Below, one piece after another: positions 1 through 6,854 of a stretch of 17,015 bases of DNA. Within the stretch, counting starts at the first letter, position 1, and every line of letters starts with the position of its first letter. This DNA is from CAZOWM01 sp964583615 (GTDB lineage: Bacteria > Spirochaetota > B62-G9 > DRHN01). The DNA is taken from assembly GCA_964583615.1 (NCBI GenBank), contig CAZOWM010000061.1, positions 1 to 17,015 of the forward strand. Direction: 5' to 3'. A program made the translations under genes and the position numbers. Below the pieces are notes generated by a model. It made no database searches. It was not told the origin of the DNA and saw only the letters and a list, made by a program, of their open reading frames with translations.

Positions 1-685
1 GACGCTGTTTCACCCTCCGCGCCTCGTAGATAAAATCACTGCTGCCCGCGATGATTGCGCCGATAGGAGAGCAGAGACCCTTGCTCAGGCAAAAGGAGAC
101 CGAGTCGCAGAAGTCGACAAGGTTTTTTGCGTCGGTGCCAAGCGTGACCGCCGCATTGAAAATTCGAGCCCCGTCCATGTACAGGGTAATACCGTTCTCC
201 TTCGCAATTCTTATGGTCTCTTCATAATCGCTTCTCTTCACGGCAAGGCCGCGATTGAGGTGAAAGCTGTTTTCCAAACAGATCAGAGAGGTTTGCGCCC
301 GCTGAACACCCTCGGGTTGTATCGCCGAACGAAGCATGCCGGGATCATACACACCCGTCTCGCTGTGTACCGGGCGCACCTGTACGCCCGATATGGCGGC
401 GAGAGCGCCGGTTTCGAGGTTGTATACGTGGGAATCGGAGAACACAATGATCTCGTCGCCCGGCTTCGTGTACACCATGACTGCGATCTCGTTGCTCATC
501 GTACCTGAGACGGTGAACATCGCCTCCTCCTTACCGAGCATCTCAGCCGCGAGCTCCTCGAGCTCGATCACGGTCTGATCGTCCCTCAAGATATCATCTC
601 CCACAACTGCGTCCCGCATCCCATCCCTCATCTCCTGGGTCGGTTTTGTCACCGTGTCGCTTCTAAGGTCGATTATCCACTCCAT
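1..685 (-). CDS. Low-specificity L-threonine aldolase, C-terminus cut by window edge
   Basis: This is a PLP-dependent aldolase of the beta-eliminating lyase / threonine aldolase family (GLY1/LtaE type), which cleaves L-threonine or L-allo-threonine to glycine and acetaldehyde in the cytoplasm. The first 228 residues are visible; family members are about 340 residues long, so roughly the last third lies outside. The N-terminus IDLRSDTVTKPT (residues 5-16) is the family hallmark. A GTMSN motif sits near residue 63 and YMDGARIFNA carries the aspartate expected to contact the PLP ring. SFCLSKGLCSPIGA contains the presumed Schiff-base lysine, K202. The ATG at 683-685 follows an AGGAGGGG Shine-Dalgarno. 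The gene lies 144 bp downstream of the channel/sensor genes on the same strand and has its own candidate promoter. Family assignment is confident; stereospecificity cannot be read from the sequence. Confidence 0.92.
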   Translation of the reverse strand, partial: MEWIIDLRSDTVTKPTQEMRDGMRDAVVGDDILRDDQTVIELEELAAEMLGKEEAMFTVSGTMSNEIAVMVYTKPGDEIIVFSDSHVYNLETGALAAISGVQVRPVHSETGVYDPGMLRSAIQPEGVQRAQTSLICLENSFHLNRGLAVKRSDYEETIRIAKENGITLYMDGARIFNAAVTLGTDAKNLVDFCDSVSFCLSKGLCSPIGAIIAGSSDFIYEARRVKQR

Positions 686-730
686 ATGACTCAGCACCCC
701 TCCTCATGTACCGATATTTAAATAAATTCC

Positions 731-759
731 ATCGTATTCTTTCGCATCATTTTTTACAA
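731..759 (-). promoter_or_regulatory. Candidate sigma70 promoter for the threonine aldolase gene
   Basis: On the minus strand TTGTAA (754-759) and TACGAT (731-736) are separated by exactly 17 bp. Each matches the consensus hexamer at four of six positions, and the site lies about 45 bp before the aldolase start. The surrounding 686-829 gap is AT-rich and holds no gene that I can see. Confidence 0.4.
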
Positions 760-829
760 GAACTTTAAAAGGAAATATTCCCCTGAAAATGTTTTGCATT
801 TACCCGGCATTTATACCGCGGGAGACCTG

Positions 830-1330
830 CTAAAATCTCCCGGTGCTGTCGATTTCATCGACGAGTGCTGAGAAAAGGGTCACCACGTCCTGGTTGCTCT
901 TGTACAGACGCTGGGAGAGGATCTGCGCGACCTGGCGGGTTATGAGGAGCGCGACATGGGGTTCCTTCTCACCAAAGGAGTTGAACTTTTTGCGGTTCGT
1001 CATAAGGAAACTGCAGTCCTCCTCCGCCACCACGGTGGCAGAGCGCTTGTCGTTGAGAAGAAGCCCTATTTCTCCGAAAAACACGTTCTGTTCGGCGTTG
1101 AGCACCACTACGGTGTACGGCTCGTTCTGGAGCGTGTTTTTTTCTATCCGAACGCTCCCGCTCTTTATTATATAGAGCTCGTCGCCCACCTCCCCTTCCC
1201 TGATGATCACCTCACCCTTTTTTGCCTTGAACTCGGTAAAAAGGTCATTGATCTTCTCGAGTATATCAGCGTTGTCCTTGAAATCCTTAAACAATACGAT
1301 GTTCTTCAATATATCCAGATTGTCATCCAT
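830..1330 (-). CDS. Stand-alone cyclic-nucleotide-binding (CRP-type beta-roll) protein
   Basis: A 166-residue protein consisting almost entirely of one cyclic-nucleotide-binding domain (about residues 12-130). GEVIIREGEVGDELYIIKSG (39-58) is the typical beta-roll start. FGEIGLL (85-91) followed by R96-S97-A98 is the phosphate-binding cassette, with the ribose-contacting Glu (E87) and phosphate-contacting Arg (R96) both present, so cAMP or cGMP binding is plausible. There is no DNA-binding helix-turn-helix, kinase or membrane segment; a short helical tail of about 35 residues follows. Its ATG overlaps the end of the upstream potassium channel gene by 8 nt (ATGGATGA), with GGAGGG six bases before the ATG inside the channel gene, so translation is probably coupled. 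I infer that it is a regulatory partner of the channel; it could instead sense nucleotides for another target. Confidence 0.85.
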   Translation of the reverse strand: MDDNLDILKNIVLFKDFKDNADILEKINDLFTEFKAKKGEVIIREGEVGDELYIIKSGSVRIEKNTLQNEPYTVVVLNAEQNVFFGEIGLLLNDKRSATVVAEEDCSFLMTNRKKFNSFGEKEPHVALLITRQVAQILSQRLYKSNQDVVTLFSALVDEIDSTGRF

Positions 1331-2537
1331 TCATTTCCCTCCGCGCAACAACAATCGCCTTGGAGTTTCTTTTCACAATATACTGGTCACCGGGATTGAG
1401 GACCGGGTGGTTTGGTATGATGGTCTTTACACGCTGCAGGTTTTCCACAAGCTTCGAGATATCCGCGGTCTTCTGCGCGTCGGAAAGCGCCTCTTTTTTC
1501 CTGTAGTAGATTTTCCCCGTGTTTTCCAGTAGGCCGATAACGATATCGCCGCCTTTGTCGCTGAAATGAGATCGCAGGTCGCCGAACGTCTTCCCGAAAA
1601 ACTGCTGCGGGATTTTCTGCGTGGAGAGCCCTCCTGTCTCCGGCCTCAAGAGATGATTCGCAATGTGTGAGATTCCCGACGCGTTTGCAGCATTGGAAAT
1701 GAGAATTCTGCCCAGCTCCCTGGTGAGGATGATCTCATCGCAGTTCGCAAATTGAAGATATTTCTCGTACTTCTCATCAATGATTTCCGCGCAGGTATAG
1801 ATGTCCTTGTTCATCGAATCAATGGTGATAACCGCCATAACGGTGCGCGAGTCAACCTCCTGCACGGAAAACTTCCTGCTCGAGTCCGCAAGCACGAGTG
1901 CGGTGTGGGCGCCCTTCACGTTTGCCCGCTGCAGTACCTTCTCATCGATGTAGTCGCCCTTTATGTATTTGAGATACTTGAATTTGGGAAGTGAACGTAT
2001 GTGATCGATTTCTTCAGGATCGGCATCGTTTACAAGAACGATATCCGACGGCTTGAGATTCGGATTCACTCTGAGGATGTTTTCGAGAATAGTTTCAAGC
2101 TCACTCTTCCATCCGCAGACAATGAAATGTCCTTTTTTTCTATCGAGCACGATGAGCCCTCCTCTCGACTTGATCTGTTTGTCCACAAGAAATGACGCAA
2201 TGCGTCCAGTGACGATTCCCACTGTGGCAACACCGAGGATCATGATGACGATCCCGGTGATCTTGCCGCCGACCGTAACGGGGTATTTGTCTCCGTACCC
2301 AACTGTCGTAATCGTCACCACTGTCCACCAGAGCGTGTCCCATATGGTCCTGAACCCTTCGTTGAACCCATTTTCAAAGAGATAGGCGCCGACGAAGCAC
2401 AGCACGAGAAGTGTGGTAACGACAATAATGATGGTGAGGATATTGTTGTTTTTTAAAAATTCGATGATCGCATAGGTTCGCGTACGTGGTTTCCCGTGTT
2501 TCTTTTTTTTTCTGCCTTGTTTTTTGGTAATCGCCAT
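1323..2537 (-). CDS. Two-transmembrane potassium channel with RCK/TrkA-N domain
   Basis: This is an inner-membrane K+ channel subunit of the MthK/Kch type. After a very basic N-terminus come TM1 (about residues 33-53), a pore helix with the selectivity filter TVGYGD (78-83), and TM2 (about 89-112). A cytoplasmic RCK domain follows: HFIVCGW begins the TrkA-N Rossmann fold and IVLVNDADPEE is the second strand. The usual GxGxxG is changed here to CGWKSE, so classical NAD binding is doubtful. A TrkA-C-like part ends near residue 400. I chose the ATG at 2535-2537 (404 residues) because AGGTG lies five bases before it; an in-frame GTG at 2543 would add two residues. The gene follows xylB by about 25 bp and overlaps the cyclic-nucleotide-binding gene by 8 nt. 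Gating ligands cannot be read from the sequence. Confidence 0.92.
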   Translation of the reverse strand: MAITKKQGRKKKKHGKPRTRTYAIIEFLKNNNILTIIIVVTTLLVLCFVGAYLFENGFNEGFRTIWDTLWWTVVTITTVGYGDKYPVTVGGKITGIVIMILGVATVGIVTGRIASFLVDKQIKSRGGLIVLDRKKGHFIVCGWKSELETILENILRVNPNLKPSDIVLVNDADPEEIDHIRSLPKFKYLKYIKGDYIDEKVLQRANVKGAHTALVLADSSRKFSVQEVDSRTVMAVITIDSMNKDIYTCAEIIDEKYEKYLQFANCDEIILTRELGRILISNAANASGISHIANHLLRPETGGLSTQKIPQQFFGKTFGDLRSHFSDKGGDIVIGLLENTGKIYYRKKEALSDAQKTADISKLVENLQRVKTIIPNHPVLNPGDQYIVKRNSKAIVVARREMNG

Positions 2538-2562
2538 CAGCACACCTGCCTGAGTCGGTATT

Positions 2563-4116
2563 TCAGTTTTTCGAAATCATTTTCCTGTGAGATTCGAATA
2601 CATTTCGCAGCGCGGTACTCACTTCCGTCTGAACCGTGTAAATCTCATCGTAAAGCGCCGCTGCCTCCTTTTGTGGTACTTTTCTTGTGTTCTCCTTGAG
2701 TTTAACCATTTCGTCGGTAAGTGCAGATATGGGAATCCTGTTGTTTCGAAAATGGGCATAGCACCACATCGCCTGGATTGCCGCTCCAAAACTCGCCGCC
2801 TCCTCGATCTCCATATTCACCGCCTCTGCGTTGAACACGTCAGCAGCAATTTGCCTCCAGATCTCGCTTTTGCTCCCTCCACCGGTAAGGCGTATGTCCG
2901 TTGGATTGATCCCCTCCTTTTTCATGCTCTCAAGCCCGTAGCGAATGCCGAGGGTCACGCCTTCCATCGCGGCACGGGCAATGTGTGCTTTATTCATGGT
3001 GAACTCGTTGATCCCGAAGTACACTCCCGTGCCTGAAGGAACGTTCGGCGTCCTCTCACCGACAAAGTAGGGAAGCAGAATCAGGCCCGAGGCTCCGGCG
3101 GGAGCTTTTCTTACTGCAGCCTCGAGTTCTTCATTTCCCATTTCGAAGAGCCTTTTTACCAGCTCTGTTGCGACTGTGACGTTCATCGTGCACGCAAGGG
3201 GCAGCCATCCTCCAGTGCTGTCGCAGAAAGCGGCAAACTCACCGCCCGCATCAACCACAGGAAATTCCGAATACGCATAGATCGTTCCCGACGTGCCGAG
3301 GCTCACGGTTACCACCCCGGGTTTCGTGTTCCCCGTTCCGATTGCGCCCATCATGTTGTCACCACCGCCCGAGCTGACGATGACCTCCTGGTTCTCAGAA
3401 AGCCCGACCAGCTTCAGCACTTCCTTCCTCACGCGTCCCACAGGCTCTTCATTTGCAATGAGCGGCGGAAGGTATTCCGACAGGTCTTTTTCATCATCAA
3501 TCGCACGAAGCACCTCTTTCGACCAGGTTTTATTCCGCACATTGAGGTAGGCCGTGCCGGACGCATCGCCTGCTTCCACCTTTATTTCGCCGGTCAGATA
3601 GAAATTGATGTAATCGTGCGGTAAAAAGATGGTGCGAAGCCTCCGATAATTGTCCGGCTCATTTTGTTTCAGCCACAACACCTTGGGCAGAGTGTACCCG
3701 GGCAGCACATTGTTCCCGGTGAGCTCTATTGCTCTCTTTTCCCCGCCAAGTTTATTGAGTATTTCTCTGCACTGCGCCTCAGTGGAAGTGTCATTCCACA
3801 GCTTCGCGTTTCTGATCACAGAGCCGTGCGCATCAAGCGGAACAAAGCCGTGCTGCTGGCCAGATACGCCGATTGCTTTGATGGCCATTTTCTCTTTTCC
3901 CGAGTCTGCGATTACCGACCGTAACGTATTCACCACCGCACGGGCCCATAACGAAGGGTCCTGTTCTCTCGTCCCGTCCGCTTTTTCAACAAGCGGGTAT
4001 TCTTCCCGTGCACTCGAGATCACGCTTCCGCTCGTCCCATCACAGAGAACTGTTTTTGTCCCCTGCGTACCCACATCAATACCGATGAAATACCCTTCGA
4101 GGTCAGCCTTTCCCAT
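2563..4116 (-). CDS. xylB: Xylulokinase (FGGY-family carbohydrate kinase)
   Basis: A 517-residue FGGY kinase expected to phosphorylate D-xylulose with ATP to xylulose 5-phosphate, feeding the pentose phosphate pathway. The N-terminal domain opens with YFIGIDVGTQGTK (9-21). GVSGQQHG (83-90) is the QHG motif typical of xylulokinases, and SGGGDNMMGAIG (249-260) contains the presumed catalytic base D253. DASGTAYLNV (184-193) is also xylulokinase-like. The C-terminal ATP-binding half shows SLGTSGT and LTGGGSKSEIWRQIAADV. Length is normal for the family. The ATG is preceded by AGGAGA at five bases. No xylose isomerase, transporter or regulator is in the window; instead a potassium channel and a cyclic-nucleotide sensor follow in the same direction, an unusual arrangement. 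A related FGGY substrate such as another ketopentose is possible, but the motifs favour xylulose. Confidence 0.9.
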   Translation of the reverse strand: MGKADLEGYFIGIDVGTQGTKTVLCDGTSGSVISSAREEYPLVEKADGTREQDPSLWARAVVNTLRSVIADSGKEKMAIKAIGVSGQQHGFVPLDAHGSVIRNAKLWNDTSTEAQCREILNKLGGEKRAIELTGNNVLPGYTLPKVLWLKQNEPDNYRRLRTIFLPHDYINFYLTGEIKVEAGDASGTAYLNVRNKTWSKEVLRAIDDEKDLSEYLPPLIANEEPVGRVRKEVLKLVGLSENQEVIVSSGGGDNMMGAIGTGNTKPGVVTVSLGTSGTIYAYSEFPVVDAGGEFAAFCDSTGGWLPLACTMNVTVATELVKRLFEMGNEELEAAVRKAPAGASGLILLPYFVGERTPNVPSGTGVYFGINEFTMNKAHIARAAMEGVTLGIRYGLESMKKEGINPTDIRLTGGGSKSEIWRQIAADVFNAEAVNMEIEEAASFGAAIQAMWCYAHFRNNRIPISALTDEMVKLKENTRKVPQKEAAALYDEIYTVQTEVSTALRNVFESHRKMISKN

Positions 4117-4151
4117 AGGGGTCTCCTTTCCATTCGGCCGTACTTCGGCAA

Positions 4152-4180
4152 ATTCTGCTAATTTCCATCATTGCTTACAA
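4152..4180 (-). promoter_or_regulatory. Candidate promoter for the xylB-channel-sensor unit
   Basis: On the minus strand TTGTAA (4175-4180), a 17-bp spacer and CAGAAT (4152-4157) lie 36 bp before the xylB start. Each hexamer matches four of six consensus bases. It sits close to the candidate promoter of the divergent diguanylate cyclase gene in the AT-rich 4117-4278 gap. Confidence 0.35.
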
Positions 4181-4198
4181 TTATAAAAGTGTTTTTTC

Positions 4199-4227
4199 TT
4201 GTATATTTTTCTAGATTCTCCTATATT
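4199..4227 (+). promoter_or_regulatory. Candidate promoter for the GAF-GGDEF gene
   Basis: TTGTAT (4199-4204) and TATATT (4222-4227) are 17 bp apart; the -10 matches five of six consensus bases and the -35 three of six. It lies about 50 bp before the chosen TTG start. The region is very AT-rich, so chance matches are easy. Confidence 0.3.
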
Positions 4228-4278
4228 TTTACTATACTTTGTATTATTTTCAACACAAAAATCCCTATAGGTCGTATC

Positions 4279-5346
4279 TTGGAAACTCTTGACTTCGAAG
4301 AAACAGTCGATGATTACAAACGGCAAATATTCGATCTTACCACCATGCTGGAGCTGGGAAAAACGCTCAATGCGAGCCTCTCACTCAAGGATGTTCTCGA
4401 CATCGTTGTGTTGACCTGCAACGGCCATCTCCATGCGTCCGATGCAATAATCCTTCTGGAAACGGAGAAAAAGGAGACGCCCTGTTTTGAATCTCACTCC
4501 ACAGCGGAAAAAATTCTCATAAAATCTTCAGATCCCTTTGTAAAGTATATCGGCGAAAATCCGCGCGCGATTCTCGTCGAAGAGATGAAGGACAAGAAAC
4601 AGCTGAATAAATCCTACAATCTCTTCGCGGATCACGGGATTCATCTCATTGTGCCCCTCAGGTTCAAGACGAGGATCAACGGAATCCTCTGTCTCAAGAA
4701 AAAAGAGGAGGAATTCGGAAGAGTATATTCCGAAGAAGAAAAGCGATACATGGATATTATCGCCGGATTTGCATCAGTGGCTATTGAAAACGCACGGCTC
4801 TATGAAATCGCCACAATTGATCTGAAAACACGGCTGTACAACCACGGGTATTTTCAGAACAGGCTCATCGAGGAGATAAAGCGCGCGGAGCGCTATAAAA
4901 CCGACCTCTCACTGATGATGCTCGATCTCGACCACTTCAAGAATATTAATGACACATACGGCCACATGATGGGTGACGATGTACTCATCGCTGTTGCAGA
5001 AACTCTCCGCAGCCAGGTACGGGAATGTGATATTCCCGCACGATTTGGAGGAGAGGAGTTTACCGTTATCCTTCCTGAAACAGATAGAGACTCTTCCTTA
5101 ATCGTCGCAGAACGGCTCAGAATGAGCATTGAGAAGCTCACGTTCAAAGCTTCAGCCAGCACCCCCTCTCAGGCAGGATCAATCGGGATTACCACAAGCA
5201 TCGGTGTTTCCTGTTTCGAACATGAATCGAGTATGACGGAGGACATCCTGATCGAGCGGGCAGATCAAAGCCTCTATTTCGCAAAACAGAATGGAAGGAA
5301 CAGGGTCATCCTGTACAATGAAATACAGGAATCCATGGAATCCTGA
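4279..5346 (+). CDS. GAF-domain diguanylate cyclase (GGDEF protein)
   Basis: A predicted cytoplasmic diguanylate cyclase making c-di-GMP from two GTP. With the TTG start at 4279 it is 355 residues: a short N-terminal helix, a GAF sensor domain (about 20-165) and a GGDEF domain (about 178-345). The active-site motif is GGEEF (257-261), a catalytically competent variant, and DLDHFKNINDTYGHMMGD carries the usual metal- and GTP-binding residues. RECD (248-251), five residues before GGEEF, is an intact product-inhibition I-site, so feedback control by c-di-GMP is expected. An upstream in-frame TTG at 4171 would add 36 residues that look membrane-like, but that stretch is AT-rich, overlaps candidate promoters and has no ribosome binding site. 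The chosen TTG has only a weak AGG upstream; the next option is ATG at about 4345. The GAF ligand is unknown. Confidence 0.88.
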   Translation: METLDFEETVDDYKRQIFDLTTMLELGKTLNASLSLKDVLDIVVLTCNGHLHASDAIILLETEKKETPCFESHSTAEKILIKSSDPFVKYIGENPRAILVEEMKDKKQLNKSYNLFADHGIHLIVPLRFKTRINGILCLKKKEEEFGRVYSEEEKRYMDIIAGFASVAIENARLYEIATIDLKTRLYNHGYFQNRLIEEIKRAERYKTDLSLMMLDLDHFKNINDTYGHMMGDDVLIAVAETLRSQVRECDIPARFGGEEFTVILPETDRDSSLIVAERLRMSIEKLTFKASASTPSQAGSIGITTSIGVSCFEHESSMTEDILIERADQSLYFAKQNGRNRVILYNEIQESMES

Positions 5347-5363
5347 TCTCCGGAGCCGGCCGG

Positions 5364-5843
5364 TCAACGAAAAACAGCCCGCACAAAGAAAAATGTAATT
5401 ACACCGCTCGTTCCCAGCTTGACAAAAATACTGGTGATCGTACCGAGAAAGACTCCAAGCCCGGCACGCAGCGACTCCCTTGTGTTCATATTATAGATGA
5501 ATTCCCCTATCACGGCACCGAGAAATGCGCCGATGAGAAGCCCGAAAGGAGGAAAAAACACGACCCCGATGATCATCCCGATTAGTGAGAACAGGGTTCC
5601 GTACCTGGATGCTCCGAACCGCCTGGCAAAAATCAGAGGTATGACGTAGTCCAACAATGCGGCGATGAGAGACAGGATCCCCATGATGATGAGAAAACGC
5701 GGGGTAAATACTTTCCAACCGCGGGCGATCGATATGAGGATAAGCGAGCAGTAGCTGAGTGGAGGGCCTGGAATGACGGGCACAACACATCCGATGATGC
5801 CTGCGGCAGCGAATAGAAACCCAAGAAAAACGAAAAAACCCAT
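5364..5843 (-). CDS. DUF456-family membrane protein
   Basis: A 159-residue, very hydrophobic protein resembling the DUF456 family, whose function is not established. It has about four to five membrane segments: the first covers GFFVFLGFLFAAAGIIGCVV, and the glycine-rich segments around IIGVVFFPPFGLLIGAFLGA and ITSIFVKLGTSGVITFFFV end the protein. The PVIPGPPLSY motif after the first helix corresponds to the family's proline/glycine-rich loop. I chose the ATG at 5841-5843, preceded by AAGGGAAGG, because it gives the normal family length and starts right at the first membrane helix. An ATG at 5924 would add 27 polar residues read through a palindrome and looks wrong. It ends 17 bp from the convergent cyclase gene. 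A terminator separates it from the upstream ferredoxin gene, so it is probably transcribed on its own. Confidence 0.75.
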   Translation of the reverse strand: MGFFVFLGFLFAAAGIIGCVVPVIPGPPLSYCSLILISIARGWKVFTPRFLIIMGILSLIAALLDYVIPLIFARRFGASRYGTLFSLIGMIIGVVFFPPFGLLIGAFLGAVIGEFIYNMNTRESLRAGLGVFLGTITSIFVKLGTSGVITFFFVRAVFR

Positions 5844-5911
5844 CCTTCCCTTCAGCGGTGTTCTTTGTGGTTCTTTAACGGAATCAAAACGGACACAGGA
5901 GAAAAAGAGCC

Positions 5912-5923
5912 TGCACCGGTGCA
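5912..5923. repeat. Perfect 12-bp palindrome upstream of the DUF456 gene
   Basis: TGCACCGGTGCA is a perfect palindrome about 70 bp before the DUF456 start, in the intergenic stretch between that gene and the ferredoxin terminator. It could be a binding site for a dimeric regulator. With only one copy seen, chance is not excluded. Confidence 0.3.
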
Positions 5924-5949
5924 CGGATTCACTTTCCCGTCAGATAACA

Positions 5950-5974
5950 AAACCCTCTCTCCTGGAGAGGGTTT
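5950..5974 (-). terminator. Rho-independent terminator of the ferredoxin gene
   Basis: AAACCCTCTC (5950-5959) and GAGAGGGTTT (5965-5974) form a perfect 10-bp stem with a 5-nt loop. On the minus strand it is followed by TGTTATC after a run of four T that overlaps the stem base. It begins 22 bp after the ferredoxin stop codon, which fits a terminator for that gene. Confidence 0.7.
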
Positions 5975-5996
5975 CTCTCATACACGTTCGCTTTTT

Positions 5997-6188
5997 TCAC
6001 TCTTCCCAGTGAATGCATTCTACAGGACAGGAATCGATAGCATCCTGAATTTCCTCTTCTGAAGCCCCTTCAGCATTCGTTACTTCCGCCACATTGTCTT
6101 CAGTCATGCTGAACACATCGGAGCAGCTGTCTACGCATGCACCGCATCCGATACATTCATCAGCATCAATGTACACCTGCTTAGCCAT
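5997..6188 (-). CDS. Small [4Fe-4S] ferredoxin
   Basis: A 63-residue acidic, soluble electron carrier of the monocluster bacterial ferredoxin type. CIGCGACVDSC gives the three cluster ligands C12, C15 and C18; DSCPVEC gives the fourth, C54, before the typical proline. Two further cysteines, C22 and C58, stand where a second cluster's ligands sit in 2[4Fe-4S] ferredoxins. The rest of that second motif is absent, so they may form a disulfide as in some Desulfovibrio ferredoxins (inference). AAGGAG lies seven bases before the ATG at 6186-6188. The gene has its own near-consensus promoter and a terminator, so it is a monocistronic, probably well-expressed gene. Its redox partners are not indicated by the neighbours; IlvD in this window is an iron-sulfur enzyme but has no known need for this ferredoxin. 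Confidence 0.95.
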   Translation of the reverse strand: MAKQVYIDADECIGCGACVDSCSDVFSMTEDNVAEVTNAEGASEEEIQDAIDSCPVECIHWEE

Positions 6189-6220
6189 TCATGAGCTCCT
6201 TTTCTCCTGAAATTTTCCCC

Positions 6221-6249
6221 ATAATACGTAAACTCATATAAAAAGTCAA
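6221..6249 (-). promoter_or_regulatory. Strong sigma70-type promoter of the ferredoxin gene
   Basis: On the minus strand TTGACT (6244-6249), a 17-bp spacer and TATTAT (6221-6226) each match five of six consensus bases. The -10 is 32 bp before the ferredoxin start codon. This is the best promoter in the window and shows that standard sigma70-like signals apply in this organism. Confidence 0.8.
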
Positions 6250-6277
6250 TACTCGTTTTTTCACTAACCACAAAAAA

Positions 6278-6715
6278 TCAGGACAATTTTCGATACACTT
6301 TCTTCACCCACGAAAAGAGCCTCCATTTCGAAGCAGCGAATATGCACACGAATACAAGCACAGGAGTAAGCGCAATCCCGATCCGTGGAAACCTTACGAC
6401 GAAACCTGCATACAGCATACACATCGAGAAAAAAAACAAAACGAGAAACAGCACATAGAAGAAGCGCACTGCTTTCAGCAGCACCGGCGCAAGCTGCTTT
6501 TTCTGCGCACCTCTCACAATGAAATAGACAACAATCCCGCAGAGAAATGCAAGAAAAATGTATCCGTACAGGGATCTGCTGTAACGCGCGACACGGTAGA
6601 GTACATACACCAGCCCCCCCAGAAATGCGACGACCGACAGAACAAAGAGCAGAATGACAAAAAACTGCTTTAACACATTCAGTGTGAAGGAAAAGTGTTT
6701 TTTCTCCGTTTCCAT
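6278..6715 (-). CDS. Unrecognised four-helix membrane protein
   Basis: I do not recognise this 145-residue protein. It has four clear hydrophobic segments: about residues 18-40 (FFVILLFVLSVVAFLGGLVY), 50-67 (around YIFLAFLCGIVVYFIV), 83-108 (around FYVLFLVLFFFSMCMLYAGF) and 112-130 (around IGIALTPVLVFVCIFAA). Short basic loops (RGAQKKQ, SKWR) and a basic tail (WVKKVYRKLS) separate or follow them, suggesting that both ends face the cytoplasm. No catalytic motif is visible. CAGGG lies seven bases before the ATG at 6713-6715. The gene starts divergently from cobQ, with about 140 bp between them, and is followed by the ferredoxin promoter. The long open frame, four regularly spaced helices and start signal support a real gene; function cannot be assigned. 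Confidence 0.65.
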   Translation of the reverse strand: METEKKHFSFTLNVLKQFFVILLFVLSVVAFLGGLVYVLYRVARYSRSLYGYIFLAFLCGIVVYFIVRGAQKKQLAPVLLKAVRFFYVLFLVLFFFSMCMLYAGFVVRFPRIGIALTPVLVFVCIFAASKWRLFSWVKKVYRKLS

Positions 6716-6810
6716 CAGTTGCCCTGTATTTCAGAAAATCGGCACGCGTGCGCTTCTCTCATTCGCCTTTTTTATGCTATATTTGTTACACTTGTGAAAG
6801 AGTAAATGAA

Positions 6811-6824
6811 TATAATAGTATAAT
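6811..6824 (+). promoter_or_regulatory. Candidate -10 elements upstream of cobQ
   Basis: Two overlapping-range TATAAT hexamers (6811-6816 and 6819-6824) lie 31-44 bp before the chosen cobQ ATG. No convincing -35 sits at 16-18 bp from either; TTGTGA (6792-6797) is too close to the first and too far from the second. No cobalamin-riboswitch-like structure was seen in the short leader. Confidence 0.35.
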
Positions 6825-6854
6825 CAAGTGATTTTCAATAAACGGCACCGCACG

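Noticed and set aside
819..842. 7-bp inverted repeat CGGGAGA/TCTCCCG spanning the stop codon of the cyclic-nucleotide-binding gene as a terminator
   Set aside because: No T run follows on the minus strand, and the loop contains the stop codon; evidence is too weak to call a terminator.
830..1330. The cyclic-nucleotide-binding gene as a fragment broken from a CRP-type regulator or from the channel by frameshift
   Set aside because: It has its own ATG with a well-placed GGAGGG, a clean C-terminus and a complete domain, and the channel frame ends with its own stop; no broken-gene sign is seen.
4171..4278. N-terminal membrane-helix extension of the diguanylate cyclase
   Set aside because: The stretch is hydrophobic in translation only because it is very T-rich; it overlaps candidate promoters, and its TTG start has no ribosome binding site.
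6716..6854. Cobalamin riboswitch before cobQ
   Set aside because: The leader after the likely start of transcription is only about 25 nt, and no B12-box-like sequence was seen.
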